Shown: positions 1-17,452, counted from the first letter of the stretch. The stretch is DNA of 64,000 nucleotides from Hevea brasiliensis (GCF_030052815.1 NC_079507.1:60101119-60165118), one strand, 5' to 3'. The notes: generated from the letters alone by a model not told the origin. Made by a program: numbers and translations.

Positions 1-136
1 TGTCATCTGGGTCTGATAGTTTGGTTTTTGTAGTCTTCATTCCTCATGGGAAAATGGGTTTGAATTCTTTTGTTTGAGTCGCATGTTATTGCTTGTTAAT
101 TATCTATTGATGGTTTCTTGGAAGGGGGAATCCATC

Positions 137-171
<35 letters not shown>

Positions 172-930
172 TTTCAGCTTTGTTTCCCCTCTCTGTTTTG
201 TCATTTGTAGCATTTGATTGCACGTACTTGAGATTTTGTTGTCTTTGTATAATAAGATTTAAACGTAATTCATAAGCATATAAACATATTTTCATGAGGT
301 GTAATCTGTCAAGCCATGAGCTCAACCAGGTTACTCTTTATTGTTGAATAGAGTTCTTACAGTGGATTTTTAATTGAACATAATATATGAAGCGTCCTCT
401 CAGTTAAGAAACAGGACAAGTTGGAGAATTCTGCTTCTTTAGCTGTTGGAGGATTCTTAATCTTTCATTTGCCACCTTTGTTCCCCTCCAAAAGACATCT
501 AAATAGGCTCATCTTGTTCGATTGCTGGGGACTTTTTGAGTGCTGAACTTCTGGGTGTTTGTAGTCATTCCTGTTGCTGGAATGACAAAAACAACTTTTT
601 TTACTCTTAAAGATGTTTTATTTTCTTCTCTAACGTCAACTGTATTAGTATGCCTTTTCTTCTTAACTCTCTTCATGGATGATTTCTTTGGTCTTCTTTT
701 CTTCAAAGGTTACTTTTCTTTTCTTTCTTTTGTTTTTTCCTTTTTTTTCCCATCTTGCAATGCACTTGAGATTTCATCATTCACAAATACTCTTGCAAGT
801 GCCTTTATGATCTGTTATGTTTTGACATTTTTGAGAAACCTATAATGTGTGAAATTAAAGCAATACTAATAATCTCACGTTGAACCTTTTCAGAATTTTA
901 TTGTAAGGCACAAATAATCAATCCAGAAAG
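1..930 (+). other. 5' flank and probable 5' UTR intron of glycolate oxidase
   Basis: No coding region is visible. A run of 28 T lies at 141-168 and the rest is T-rich. A good 3' splice signal (pyrimidine run ending in CAG at 891-893) precedes a short leader at 894-930 that ends at the glycolate oxidase ATG. I infer that most of this stretch is an intron in the 5' UTR, with promoter and leader exon left of the window. Small open frames here have no recognisable protein content. Confidence 0.45.
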
Positions 931-5143
<4,213 letters not shown>

Positions 5144-5942
5144 GGCACCATCACTCCCAACCGCTTACTGAAATGGAGAAAGGAAAAGTTCGGAGAGCCT
5201 GTCTGTCATTAGATTCACATATATCAAATTGAAGGGTTGATCAATATTTGAAAGAGTTTGAACTTTTGTAATGATAATCAATACTATATCTATGAATCGC
5301 CACTGCTTTCCTTGTATATTCCTTTTCAAACCAAAGCATACCTTACTTACCATGCCACTCATACATAATCCTTGGGAATGACTGGTCAATAGCATTTTGT
5401 TCTGCATTGAAAGTGTAGAAATTGAGTTTAGTTTTATATCACAGCAAAAGGGCCATTTCAAAAGTTCTAAAATGGATTGGAGTTGGCTCTTAAAATGGCA
5501 ATTTTCAGTTAATTAGAAAAAGAAAATTAATGAAACAGCCTTTCCTTTTTGTCAACAATCACCCCCTGCCCTCGGCTCAAATGAGGGGTGAATTCTTTAT
5601 GACCAATTTCACTTTCTTTGCTTAGGAGTTGCAGATGTATAGAAGAGATATATCAAGGAGACAATGTCGAGACAGGTAGAGGGCTCATTTCTGTGGTGGT
5701 AGGCGAGAAATTGCTACTAGTTGTGGGCCGAAGGAAATACCCAATGATTGGTTTTCATTCTTTAGCAAAATAAAGCGTATTAAAAAAATTAATGTGAGGA
5801 AGGAAAACTTCCTTCAGGAGAAAAGTTTCCTTTTCGTCTATGAAAGACAGGGAAACATTTTCCTCTCCCTTCTTATATTTTCCCTGTGATGACCTACCTA
5901 ATTTTATCTCGTATGTCATTTTTATATTGAATCAGTGCATAC
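5144..5942. other. Glycolate oxidase 3' flank, non-coding
   Basis: Contains the probable 3' UTR of glycolate oxidase (AT-rich, with AATCAATA-type sequence near 5276) and then unremarkable intergenic DNA. No gene is supported. The open frame on the opposite strand at 5165-5461 has no recognisable domain. Confidence 0.5.
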
Positions 5943-6169
5943 ACTTAAGCATGGTTTGTTCACTGAAAATATTTCTTTGAAAAATATTTTTTTTTTATAT
6001 TTTTTAGTGTTTAAAATATTTTTAATAAATAAATTAATAAAAAATATTTTTTTAGTTAAAGAAAAAATTAAATTATTTTTAAGAAAAATATCTCTCTTTT
6101 CAAAAGTGAAAATTATTTTCTATTTTATAAATATAAATTATTTTCTGTAAAACAAACTAAGTCTTAAGT
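5943..6169. mobile_element. MITE-like element with imperfect terminal inverted repeats
   Basis: The two ends are imperfect inverted copies of each other over about 30 bp: ACTTAAG, then a GTTTGTT-type block, then a GAAAATA-type block. The interior is extremely AT-rich with repeated AAAATATT blocks and no coding content. Size (227 bp) and structure fit a non-autonomous DNA transposon. The superfamily is not clear. Confidence 0.5.
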
Positions 6170-6795
6170 ATAATTTAGTATTTTTTTTTCATCAATTATA
6201 TTTAGAGTTATTAATTTGTTAGAAAATAATATTATAATTAATATTTGCACCGACTGCGAAATTCACAAGTAGTTGAAAAATTGAAAAAAAAAAAAATCAT
6301 ATTTTCTATGTAATTCAAGGGCACATTTTCTATTTCAAGATTGAGGGATTTAAATAAAAAAAAAATCTTTATGATTTATTTATTTACTAATTATTATCTA
6401 ACTCTGAATGCAATGCTAGTATTATATAATTGAATATAAAGTAAACAAATAAATTTTTAATTATTATTTTATTAAATTTTTATTTAATTATATTTAACTA
6501 CATTCTCAAATCTCACTTGATAGAATGAAAAGCAAACAAATTTGTCAATTAGGTTTAAAATTAGAGATGCTATCAAATTATGTCTATATATATATATATA
6601 TATATATGTTAAAAAGACTTGCTGAGAACAATATCACAAAATCAAACTTGGTTTCAATCTGCTATAGTAATTATCACACGAAAGGTTTTCATCTAATGGT
6701 TTACATTACATTTTTACAAAGGATTATTTTTTAAAAAAATCAATTTGTAATTATAATCTGAAAAAAAAAAATTTGTGGACAATATCATGTACTTT
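6170..6795. other. AT-rich spacer between converging genes
   Basis: Separates glycolate oxidase (+) from the NLR gene (-). Includes a short TA microsatellite at about 6582-6607 and probably the 3' UTR of the NLR gene next to 6795. No coding feature is supported. Confidence 0.5.
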
Positions 6796-9702
6796 TTACC
6801 TATCTTCTTTAAAGAAAGGCAGTAAAGAACTCTTAGCATTAGGGTCATCCCAAGCCAACTCATCCCACCATTTCCTACTTCCCCTGATGTGCTTGACGGA
6901 CAAAGGCAAGGTCTCCACAGAAAAAGGGAGCCTCTTTAGCTTTCCACAGTCCAATACATCAATAGAATCCAGGGAGTTACAGACACATAATCTTCTGGAA
7001 ATGCTTTTCAATTCAGGCAATGCTGATAAGTACAATCGAAGTAACCTTGGAAGTGACACGCTAGGTAAGGTATTGCTATTGTCTCCGCAGGTTATTTCCT
7101 CCTCATCAATTATCACCTCTATCGAACTACAATTCCATACCTCAACTTCTTCAATATTTTGGAGACACCGTAAAAGACCAACTGAGAATAGGCGCCTGAG
7201 CCTATTACAGTTATAGATATGCAGAGTTTTCAAACTGAACAGGACATTGCAGCCTGCCACGTATCCATCGCACAGAGCCTTCAGGTTGTGCAGCTTATGC
7301 AGGACCAACCATTTGAGGCTTGGAAAAGAATTCTCATCAGCCATTGTGATGCACTCCAACCCAATGCAACTGGAGACATAACATTCCTTTAAGTCAGCTA
7401 GTTTTGATATACTTGACAGTTTTGACAGAATATCAAAATCATGACAACCATGTAGTGCCAACTGCTGAGTGTTGTCTGGGATCATGATACAACTCTCACT
7501 GGAAATAAGGTCACAACCTTGAATTTCTACACTATAAGTGTCTTTAGCAACAGGTAAAAAGCTTGACAAATGTCCTATACCGATATGGTAGCTCTTCAGG
7601 AATTGCCAGTGCCCAGACCTCACATAGCTATTGAAGCTGTATGGATCTTCGAAAGAGAGACCAAGACTAGTCAAGTGTGATGAGCTTGTGACTTCTTCAA
7701 GATTTGCTCCGTTATCCAATCGTTGTGAAGTTGGTGACCATCTATATCGACTTTTAAACATGGATAGGTTTTCTAGACAGGGTAGTTTCGATACAGCCCC
7801 AGCAGGAAACACATGTAGTTCCTCTGTATAAGAGAGATCAAGACGCCTGAGATTTACCAAGCCTTCGATACCATATGGCAACTCTTCGATCAAGCTATAT
7901 GAAAGGTCCAGTATCCTCAGTTCCTTGAGCATTGCTAATGAAGGAAGATTTTTAAGATCAGAAAAGCATAAAAGGAGTGCACGGAGGTTCTGTAAGCTGG
8001 AAAGTGAATCTGGCATTGACTTGATAGAACAGCCAGAAAAATTAAGAACTCTAAGGTTATGCATTTTCACAAAGAAAGTTGCAGGAATATTTGAGAGAGG
8101 GTTCTGTTGCAGGAGCAGAGTATACAGATTTATGCTATTGGGACGATCTGGAAGAACTGTGATGTCATTTTCCATCAAGGACACCCTTTCAACATCCTCC
8201 AGCCATATCCTTGGAAATGTTCTCAATCTCATTCCAGCTTTTACCATAAACCGAGGTCTGTTCCCAGTGATTTTAATTGCCAAATCCCTTAATAAATCAT
8301 GCATTTTCACCCACTTTGTTCCTATACTCTCTAGCATGCAAGCATCTTTGAGTTCCTGAAGCACTGCATGTGCCTTGTTTATCTCATTCTCCCTATCTCC
8401 CACTTCATCTATCAATCCTTCTGCCATCCAGTACTCCACTAATTCCTCAACATCAATCTTGTAATTGTCAGGAAACAATGCACAATACAGAAAACAAGCT
8501 TGAACCCTATCATTTCTTAAGTGGTAGTAACTAAATTTTAAACGTGCAAAGACATTTTCTTCCATGCCTTCAATTTCTGATCTTGAAGTTTTCAGTTCTT
8601 CCAATGCATTCTTCCAAACTCTTGCATTATCAATTTTCCTCATTGCTCGTCCCACAGTAATGATCGCAAGTGGCAAATAGCCACATTCTTCAGGAATCCG
8701 CTTCGCAACGGCTTCAACTTCAGGAGAAAGAATTGCACCTGTTCCTGCTTTATCAATGAAAAGATCCCATGCCTCTTCTTTAGAGAGGACATCGACTTTG
8801 ATTTCTCTGTGAGTTTCCATGCCTCGACAAACTTCCAAGAGTCTAGTGATAACTATTAACTTACAACCGTTTTCATTAGTTGGTTGTGGGATCCCTACCT
8901 CCTCTAAAGAAAACCTATACCATAAATCATCAAGAATGAGTACAAACTTTTTCCTGGCCAGCAGATGGTCGAACAAGATGGTTGATCTCCTAGCGATATT
9001 ATCATCCAAGAGGTCCAAATCAACTGCTTTTGCTATATCAGTTTGCAATTTCTCTGGGCTGAAAATTTTTGATGCAGTCACCCAAATGACACTGTCAAAA
9101 CTCTTGTCTTCAATGATTAAATTGTTCACATGCATCATAATAGTTGTCTTTCCAACACCACCCATGCCATATATGCCCATCTTACTGATGTTAGCATCCA
9201 ACAAGCATCCCAAAATTTCTTGACAAACCTTCAAGGGTGTTGTTTTACCAACCATCAATGTTGTTGGCATCTTCTTTCTAGTTTCAGGCAAAAGGTCAAC
9301 AAACAAACCATTTGGAAATGCTCCCTTTCTCTGAAGCTCATTAACTTCTTCAATCTTTTCTGCAATACGCTTGCCTAATTTGTATCGCGAATAGCAATTA
9401 GGAAAACAGCCCTTCATGCATTTCCCTTTTTCACTAATACAATTTTCTATGCTGCTCAATTCTTTTCTTATCTTCTCCACATTTTTAAGCCACAAATCTG
9501 CCTCACTTTTCAGCTTCTTGTTTGGGACCAGCATGCCCCTCTCAATCTCCATTTTGACATCATTTTCTCGACCATTTAGTTCCTCCATCTTGATATGAAT
9601 TACCTCTACAAGTTGCTGAAAATTTTTCAAAACAGAGAATTCTCTTGAAAGGGGTGCACATAATAAATTCAAGGATCCCAATATAGAGCCAACAGCATCC
9701 AT
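6796..9702 (-). CDS. CC-NB-LRR disease resistance protein, RPS2/RPS5-like
   Basis: Intracellular immune receptor (NLR). A single uninterrupted frame of 968 aa. Order: coiled-coil N-terminus (about 1-130, with the WLKNVEKI block and no EDVID motif, as usual in the RPS2/RPS5 class); NB-ARC with P-loop GMGGVGKTT (179-187), RNBS-A (202-210), kinase 2 LILDDLW (255-261), a variant RNBS-B reading ITRL where TTRS is usual, GLPL variant GYLPLA (341-346), [15 protein letters not shown] (403-412) and MHD at 467-469; then leucine-rich repeats from about 500 to a family-typical tail. I start at 9702, the first ATG, because the in-frame TTG at 9720 lies before a good splice acceptor ending at 9708. All key nucleotide-binding motifs are present, so it is probably functional. 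The recognised pathogen or guarded host protein cannot be told. Confidence 0.93.
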   Translation of the reverse strand: MDAVGSILGSLNLLCAPLSREFSVLKNFQQLVEVIHIKMEELNGRENDVKMEIERGMLVPNKKLKSEADLWLKNVEKIRKELSSIENCISEKGKCMKGCFPNCYSRYKLGKRIAEKIEEVNELQRKGAFPNGLFVDLLPETRKKMPTTLMVGKTTPLKVCQEILGCLLDANISKMGIYGMGGVGKTTIMMHVNNLIIEDKSFDSVIWVTASKIFSPEKLQTDIAKAVDLDLLDDNIARRSTILFDHLLARKKFVLILDDLWYRFSLEEVGIPQPTNENGCKLIVITRLLEVCRGMETHREIKVDVLSKEEAWDLFIDKAGTGAILSPEVEAVAKRIPEECGYLPLAIITVGRAMRKIDNARVWKNALEELKTSRSEIEGMEENVFARLKFSYYHLRNDRVQACFLYCALFPDNYKIDVEELVEYWMAEGLIDEVGDRENEINKAHAVLQELKDACMLESIGTKWVKMHDLLRDLAIKITGNRPRFMVKAGMRLRTFPRIWLEDVERVSLMENDITVLPDRPNSINLYTLLLQQNPLSNIPATFFVKMHNLRVLNFSGCSIKSMPDSLSSLQNLRALLLCFSDLKNLPSLAMLKELRILDLSYSLIEELPYGIEGLVNLRRLDLSYTEELHVFPAGAVSKLPCLENLSMFKSRYRWSPTSQRLDNGANLEEVTSSSHLTSLGLSFEDPYSFNSYVRSGHWQFLKSYHIGIGHLSSFLPVAKDTYSVEIQGCDLISSESCIMIPDNTQQLALHGCHDFDILSKLSSISKLADLKECYVSSCIGLECITMADENSFPSLKWLVLHKLHNLKALCDGYVAGCNVLFSLKTLHIYNCNRLRRLFSVGLLRCLQNIEEVEVWNCSSIEVIIDEEEITCGDNSNTLPSVSLPRLLRLYLSALPELKSISRRLCVCNSLDSIDVLDCGKLKRLPFSVETLPLSVKHIRGSRKWWDELAWDDPNAKSSLLPFFKEDR

Positions 9703-9707
9703 TGTCA

Positions 9708-10745
9708 CTGTGATGTACAATAAAAAAAACTAGTTCATCGAAACAGAAAGGCAAACAATATGTAAAATTACTTTTTCCAGACTATGTAATATTATCCCAA
9801 CTTTTCTTCCTAAAATCTCTTCCTCAAACAAAAATCTTGCACAACGTTTTTAATACTAGTTTCCTCATGTCATGATTGTATTTGTCAATGTGATAAACAG
9901 TGATATCATCCCACACCAAGAGTATGTAAGAAAATAGTGAAACATTATTGCTTATTGTTTATCACACAAATTGTTTCCCTCGAATTCAATTCATAGCCTC
10001 ACTTGAAAAGATTCAATTTAATGCATTTCTGCTACCTAAGCAATATATGCATTTGACATAATCCTAACCCCCACGAACATGGTAGCAACTAGAAATCCAT
10101 AATAAATGTAATTGTCCAAAAGATTGGTCCAGTTTTTGTTGCTCAAATTCAAGATAATGGCCCTAGAACCAGACATTCTGAGCTCAATCTAGTATCACCC
10201 CTAAACTGGTACCTTAGCAATTGTCCAATCAGTGCTGGACAGAGGATTTCAACTCCTCGCCAGCAATTAAAAAATAAAAATCGGACAGTTAGCAAACTGT
10301 CACCATAAAAACAAGAAACAGAGCAAAAAAAATATCAAACGAAACTACTGCTGCCATCATTGAATTTTTTTCAAGCAAAAGATCAGTTGGGTTCAATAGA
10401 AATCATGGCTAGGTTTCGCTTGAGATTGTTCTTTAGCTTGGAGATTGATTAGAGCAAATAATTCATTACTTTTCTAGTAATATTCAAACTTGACAGCACC
10501 GATCTCTCTTTCTCCCACAGAATTTCAGAATTCTAGCAGGGATATCTTAAAACAGGTTAAATTCTTTGCATAGGTGTTCCCATCCAGATTAAAACAAGAA
10601 TTGGATGTTGGCACCGAATAATACACATTAACAAGGAAAGCAAACAAGAAACAAGAATTACCTCAAGATCTTGCAATTTGGCTGAGAAGTGAGAAGGGGA
10701 ATTGAGAGTTTTGACTTTTTAATAGAACATTTTGGGCTTCCTGTT
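9708..10745 (-). promoter_or_regulatory. Predicted 5' UTR intron, leader and TATA-like box of the NLR gene
   Basis: On the minus strand a donor GTAATT follows CTTGAG at 10662/10661. A pyrimidine-rich acceptor ending CACAG at 9708 lies five bases before the ATG. The implied intron is 954 bp, with a leader exon running up from 10662. A TTATAA-type box lies near 10745. The W-box core TTGACT occurs near 10712. This is a prediction from splice consensus only. Confidence 0.4.
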
Positions 10746-11853
10746 ATAAGCAGACAAAAGCAATTTTATGAACAATCATTGATAAGATTATTCATTTTTT
10801 TTTTTTAATTTCAAAAACACTGTCACTTGCATTTCTTATTTGTTCACTTGTGGGAGTAGTGAAGGTTGCTTATGCTCACCAATAATCACTGTAGTATAAG
10901 GTCGAGAGGTTGCTACAAACTAAAGAATACCTAATATGCCAAAAAACTAATTACGGTAATATTTCTTTTTAAAAAAAATTATATATAATTAATTAAATAT
11001 TTATTCAAAAAACTGTTTGATATATAAATATTTAGTCCACCATCTTTGTTTACCAGACTCTCATATCCCTTTCTTCCGTCGTCCAAAACCATTTCTCACT
11101 TTCCTTTCTTCCAAACATCTTTTGCAATTTTATATTAATTTCTTTCTTGTTATAACATATTTTAGTTTTTTTTTTCCTTTCTGATGCAGCGTATAGCACA
11201 AAAAAAAATTATGCACGATAAAACCTTTAAAAATAAATAAAATCTAATTCAATATCTTAAAATAACACGTGATTTAATCTAAAATTTAGGATAAATTTAA
11301 GATAAAATAAATATAATTTTATAAAAAAGAAAATTTTATTAAAATAAATATTAAAACTTATACATAATGAAAATCAAATAGATATTTATAGAGTTTTAAA
11401 TCGTAGAAATTAATTAAAGAGTTTAAATTAAAAGCCTTAAATTAAATAGAATTAATATTTTAAAGTTTTAAATAAATTATGAAATATAAATAAAATATAT
11501 CTTATAAAATAAAAAATCCCATTAGAATTAGAAATCCTCATAAAAATAGATAAACACAAATTTTTGAGTCTGGTATGGATTTATTCACCAAATCAACTTC
11601 ATTGAAATTTAAAATTGCAATTCACATTATTGCTTTTAACATTTCTAGCCTTTTACTTATTACTTAATTAGCACTCAATATTTTTATTATTTTTAATGTC
11701 GGATAAAATCAAACTACAAGTCATTACTGTTTAATTATTTCTATATATTCATACTTGTCTGAGGAAATTTCAAAAAATTATTAATTAATATCAATAAAAT
11801 GAAACACAGGCATAAATAATTATATATAGTTTTGCTATACAATGGTAGAACAG
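10746..11853. other. AT-rich intergenic DNA
   Basis: Very AT-rich with no open frame of note and no recognisable RNA gene. It probably includes upstream promoter sequence of the NLR gene at its left edge. Confidence 0.4.
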
Positions 11854-11863
11854 TAGAGAAATA

Positions 11864-12075
11864 CATTACTAAAGATATCATTTCTCTTGCTTCTGGTTTT
11901 GAGAGCTATTCTTTCATCCATGTCAATAGGATTAGGAATTTTGCAGAGCATAATTTAACTAAAAAAATTGCGGCTTGATGATTTCTTTAACTTTAATTTC
12001 TTGACGCAAGTCAACTATGTAATCTCTTTTTTGGCTATTAATGTCTCCTAATAAATCTTATCTTTGAAAAAAAAA
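11864..12075 (+). mobile_element. 5'-truncated LINE remnant with RNase H tail and target-site duplication
   Basis: The first 115 bases translate into the C-terminal end of a plant LINE RNase H-like domain: a FIHVNR segment, then an AEHNL segment, then a stop at about 11976-11978. A 3' UTR and an A-tract of nine (12067-12075) follow. The 10-bp direct repeat TAGAGAAATA flanks the unit at 11854-11863 and 12076-12085. Short length, poly(A) end and duplication are the marks of abortive target-primed reverse transcription. Confidence 0.8.
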
Positions 12076-12599
12076 TAGAGAAATAGCAATACAATCCTCC
12101 ATTAACAAGTAATATAAATATAATTTGATCAAATCAAATTACATGAAAGTAAAAAGATTTTTATGAATTAATATAATTAATTTCTAGTTTATGTTTTTGA
12201 TAATTAATATAGTAAATTAAAATTATATTTAATTAGAAAAAAAAAAAATCAATGGCCCAATTAGAATTATATTACTAAATATTTTGGTCTAAATAGAATT
12301 TTATTTAGGTGAAATTATCATTAAGTGAAGGAATGTCTTTATTTATTTATAATTTTATAATAATATTAATAAAATTCTAACATTAATATATTGAGAATTA
12401 TATTTTTATAATATAATTTATTATGAAATAATAAATGATATATTATGACCACATTAATGCATAAGTGCACTGTGATTAGCTATTTTATTTTGTTTAACAT
12501 ATTCATTAATCTTTTGTAATCTGTATAATGCTACAATCAAATATTATATAAAGTTTAAAAAGTAATCATAAAATATATTTAAAAATTGAATTGAACTTT

Positions 12600-12600
<1 letters not shown>

Positions 12601-12640
<40 letters not shown>
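12601..12640. repeat. (ATA)n trinucleotide microsatellite
   Basis: About 13 perfect ATA units directly left of the solo LTR that begins at 12647. Confidence 0.95.
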
Positions 12641-12674
12641 GTTATATGTAACAACCCGATATTTTTTTTATTTA

Positions 12675-12705
<31 letters not shown>

Positions 12706-13030
12706 TTTTGATAATAATTTAAACTTTTTTATTTAAGGTACTAAATTAGTATTTTCATAATGATTATAATCAAAGAAAATGAAACAATAATTAAGTTTCT
12801 TTAATTAGGGTATATTTAACTTCATTACTGAAGTCTTATTAAATTTAATTATAATAAAAGAATATTTGGACTTAATTGAAAAACATTAAAAAGTTTAAGG
12901 ACTGATTATGTAATTTAAAGATATAAAAAAAAAGAAAATAATAAAGAGAAGAGCTCACTGATAGGACGTTCAGCAGAGGGAAAAGAAAAAATAAAATAAA
13001 ATAATAATAATAATAATAATATAAGCAAAA

Positions 13031-13034
<4 letters not shown>

Positions 13035-13083
<49 letters not shown>
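13035..13083. repeat. (TA)n microsatellite inside solo LTR copy 1
   Basis: About 24 TA units with no interruption. Confidence 0.95.
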
Positions 13084-13086
<3 letters not shown>

Positions 13087-14685
13087 GTCGAAATGACCCC
13101 TATGCAGGCGGGATTTGAAGGAAAAAAAAAATCAAAAATTTTGAACGTTGAATAGACCAAACCAACCCCACCCCCCCCACCCCCCCCCTCCTCTTTTTCT
13201 TTCTCTCTCCTCTCGTTCCCCCATTTTTACTTAGATGAGCCACCATCCCCACCGACGAGGCACCGGCGCCCTTCCCCCATGTCAAGGCAACCTCCAGGAG
13301 GCAGCACCACCCAGCAGGAGGAGGCAGAAAGAGAGAGAATGAGAGAGGAAAGAGAGGAGAGAGAGAGAGAGAGAGAGAGCACGATAGGGGCTCAACTTTG
13401 CAGCATTGATTCGACCGACTCCAACAGCCATTTCAGGTGATTTCAAGTGCCAAGGACTCCTAAGATGATGAACTTTCAGATGAGACCAGTGGCACCTCGT
13501 TTGGTGGCCGAAGGAAGAAGAATCGGCGAGAGAAAATTGGAAGAAAATTAAATGGGTTCCGCTGGGTTCCCGGCTATTTTTCTGGCGATCCGACCATTGG
13601 ATCGAAAATCTGAGGCCACCGATGTACTCAGGACGGTGAAATCTTCTAGATAGGACCAATCTCGTTTCGATCGGACACCGTTTGAAAAAGGCGATAATCG
13701 GACAGTCCATATCGCTTGGTGAGATTTTCGAAACTTTTTTATTTTCAAAATTTTAAAATAATTTTGATAATTATTAACACAATTTAGATCTAATTTAGGT
13801 GCAATCGAATCGAGGATAGCTCATCGGCGTCGGGATCACATTTTCAGCTAGATCCGGCTGCCTAGCAGCCCGTCTCAGAACGTGATCGATATTATAGTCA
13901 ATCCTAACATTTTCAAACATTCTGGACGCATTCCAAGTGTCAGAATTGACAAAGGTAAAGCCAAACTCCAAGTTGCTCATTTCCGGCTAATACCAATTTA
14001 GAATAAAATTCATAAAATATTCGTGGATGATCAGAAATTTATGATTCCTTTTGTAATAGTCTTATAATATTATTAAGGACCACGGGGAGAAATTTTAGAA
14101 TTTTTAGAGCTTGTCGGAGTGAATTTTTATGAAATGTCAATTATAGGGACTAAAACGTAATTTTTCAAGTTTATGACTATTGACTGTTTGGGTGGGCCCA
14201 GGAGGGGCTTTGTGATGTAATTGAGTTGTGATTGTGTGATTTGCGAATTTAGAAGTATTATTTGAATCTTTTTGCAGGTTGGGTAGGTCCTAGGTATAGG
14301 GGAGACTCTGCTGGATTTTCGGCATGAATTAGGCTGTCTGTTGTTTCTTTATAGTCTTATTTTGAATTTGTACTAATAAATCTATAAGATAATTTTCTAG
14401 ATGATTGAAGTCAGCTATTTTTTTCCACCCAACAGCCACAATAGCCTCTAGTGCACTGTGAGTAAAATATTAATTTTAATTATAGTTTCGATACTATTAC
14501 ATGTTTAAGTATGTCTATACATCACTTATAAATATATATCTATGTAGTTAAATACTAGGCATGATTTATATTGCATTTTTAAATTGATGAAGTGTTATGG
14601 ATGTTGTTTGTGGTAATTTGGAGCAGTGTGTGTGCGTTGTTGTGCGTGTGGTATAGTATTGGATATGGATAGGACAGGTAGACAC

Positions 14686-14815
14686 GGCTTGAGAGAAACT
14701 CGCTGGAACCCGGTCATTTATGGATAAGTCAGGATAGACACAGCTTGAGAGACAATCGCTGAGACCCCGCATTTGGTTTACTAAGCGAAAGTCCGGCTTG
14801 AGAGACACTCGCTGG
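14686..14815 (+). repeat. Three-copy subrepeat within solo LTR copy 1
   Basis: A motif of the form GGCTTGAGAGA-ACTCGCTGG occurs three times, starting near 14686, 14742 and 14795, spaced 56 and 52 bp apart. Decayed counterparts are visible in the other two solo LTRs (near 33035-33165, and inverted near 28280-28405). Confidence 0.75.
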
Positions 14816-15510
14816 CAGAGGTTGGATTAAAAAGGCTGTATAGGGAATCAGCTCCCATATATGTATTGCTTGACATTATTGAGCGTGTAAGTGCTTCAAT
14901 TTGCCTTTTTGCTGTTATAATGTGATGTGTATGAAAATTTTGATAGTGTTACATTCCACTCTTTAGGATGCATTAGTTTTAGATAGTTATAGAAATTGTA
15001 CTTAAAATTGGTATTTTATTCTCTGAGTCGAACGCTTACTCCCGTTCACCATATTTTTCCAGGCTATAGGAGGATACTTTTTTTCAGAATAATCTGTTCT
15101 TTTCCTCGCCGATTATAAAAAAAATTACTTAACTATATTATTATGATATAAATTTGTAATTTAGAATTTCGCATGTACTAGTAGTAGCATTAATCCTGTC
15201 AGGAACTGCATGAATTTAAGTTTTTGTATTAACAAATGAAAAATTTTTATGAATTTTAAATAGTTTGTAAATGATGTAATAGGGTTGAGCTGGACTCCTC
15301 TAATTTTAGTTTCTGATAATTATTGAGTTAAGTTGGCTCGAAATAAAATTATAACAGTTTAATTTAAATTATTTTATATGCATATTAGGTCTAAATTGTG
15401 GGTCTGGTCATGGATTTGAGAACAGTAAGACTTACTACGGGCCTCAAGGACTTTATACCGGCCCAGGTCCTAGTGTCAGTCCGACCCATAAGTTGGGTCA
15501 TGACATTATA

Positions 15511-17413
15511 AATATTAAATAAAGCTAAACCTTTTAACTTTTTCAAGACTATGAATTATAAAAAAAAAAATTAAAACAAAATAAATAATTTAAGTCAATC
15601 AGAGATAAATATTAATTTTAGTTAATTAACTAAAAAAATACAATTTAAAAGGAATTTTAGTTGATTTTGATAAAAAAAAATATTAATACTAGCAAAAAAC
15701 TGTTAATGAAAACTAAATCTAAATCCAATTTACATAGAGCTTGCCTTATATATTAATTAATTAGATGGATATCTCTACTACTATAAATATTTATATTTTT
15801 GTTATCTTTATTTTCTTTAATATTTAAGCTTCGGTTGTGCATGGTTTTGATTTTTGTAAATCGAATTGATAAGAATCATTATTAAAAAAAAAAAAAAATT
15901 ATTATTTTAATATGGTTTTGATTTTTATCAATGATTGAATTAAAAAATTATATCAAATCATACGAAATAAAAAGAATAAGACAAAAATTAATTTTATATT
16001 TTTGGATATATTAAATAATTTTAGCATAATTATATGTAATATTTATTATGATTAATAAACATTAAAGTTTTGTTCTAACCAAAAAAAAAAACTAATCATT
16101 AGAGTTTGACAAAAAGAAATTGAAAAGCAAAATAAGCATTTTATTAATTACTTGTTCACAATTATCTTCTAAGTTTCAAGTTTATATTGATTTGGTGGGT
16201 TATTCTTGTTGCTCCTGATTTAAGGTAAAGCAGTGACGATTAGGTAGCTGCATTAGCCTAAATATTAGACTTTAATTAGAAGTTTGCAAGTTGAGTAAAA
16301 GTTAAGAAAATAAAACTTCATTTATTTTATGGAGAAACATTACATATAAAAAAATATTTTTTATGTAAAATTTTTTGAAGAAAAATATTTTTTAATAAAA
16401 TATTTTTTATTATTTATTTATAATATTAAATGAATGATATATGTTTATATATTTATATAAAGATTTTCATATTTTAATAAGATTATTAAAATCTAAAAAG
16501 TGATTTTCTCTTTTGTCTTAAAAATAGCTTAATTAATTTTTTGTATAAAAAATATTTTTTATTAATTTATTTTTTTTAATATTTCAAATGAAAAAAAAAA
16601 TTAAAAAATATTTTCTACAAGTCTTATTATCAAAGTATTGTTAACAAAGTGATTAAAAGGAACAATCATTACCGTAAAAAAAACATTTAAAATATTTTTT
16701 ATAAAATTAATTTTATTAAAATTTAAATTCAAGGCCTTGCAAACACGAAAACAATTATAATATCATTAATAAACTTTCATTCATTTAAAACATTTTATTT
16801 ATTTATAATTATTCTCTAAGTTTGCCTTCTAGCTGCCCACTTGGTGGCTGAACGCTGGTGGATCGAATCCAATTACACGCAAACGAATCTGTTGCATTTT
16901 ACAGCTGACTTGAATTATGTTTTATTCTGTAGCAAATTAAAAGTTGGCCGCGAGTTTATATAATTGCACTGATAAAAATGATCAGTAATGAATAAGTTTG
17001 GGTTAACATAATATTTATAATGAAATTTTGTCAATAAACGTTTGTATTGAGGTTTAGGTAACCTCTTCGCAAACATTTAAAAGCAGCTTCTGGTATGTTT
17101 CTTGTGCATCTTCTGCCATGCAGAAGACTGAAAGTGAAAACAGCCATAGCCTATGCGGGCTGGAACTTGGAAGTTTCGTTCCTTAATTAATTATAATAAC
17201 CATATTAATACCTTACACTGACCACTTAATGCTTCCATTTTTTAATATTAAAAATTAAATTTAAAGAGTTTTAATTTGGTGGTATTAAAATATTTTCTAA
17301 AATTGTGAGATATCATATTTGAATTTTAATTGGAATTAATTTATATAAAAAAATTAAATTCATTTTATTTTATTATAATTAAAATTATATATTAAATAAT
17401 TAATGTTCATATA

Positions 17414-17452
<39 letters not shown>

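Larger units (their letters stand above)
12647..15505. mobile_element. Solo LTR (family A, copy 1)
   Basis: Begins TGTAACAACCCG and ends GGGTCATGACA, the TG...CA ends of plant LTRs, and is flanked by the perfect 5-bp direct repeat TTATA at 12642-12646 and 15506-15510. It has no internal gag-pol region, so it is a solo LTR of 2,859 bp. It shares long blocks with the elements at 27515-30381 (inverted) and 31286-33927, for example around 14275-14340. It contains a TA array (13035-13083) and a CT/GA-rich section (13160-13380). Open frames inside are not protein-like. The LTR's own transcription direction is not certain. Confidence 0.85.

Noticed and set aside
540..845. Phe-rich open frame upstream of glycolate oxidase
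   Set aside because: Produced by T-rich intronic sequence. A splice acceptor and leader follow it.
6773..9598. Several open frames on the plus strand across the NLR gene
   Set aside because: They are antisense shadows of the NLR coding sequence and show no protein domains.
9703..9720. In-frame extension of the NLR starting at TTG
   Set aside because: TTG is an unlikely start in a plant, and the extension lies before a strong splice acceptor at 9708. The ATG at 9702 begins the family-typical N-terminus.
13100..13748. Open frames in the CT/GA-rich part of the solo LTR
   Set aside because: Low-complexity sequence inside an LTR, with no conserved domain.
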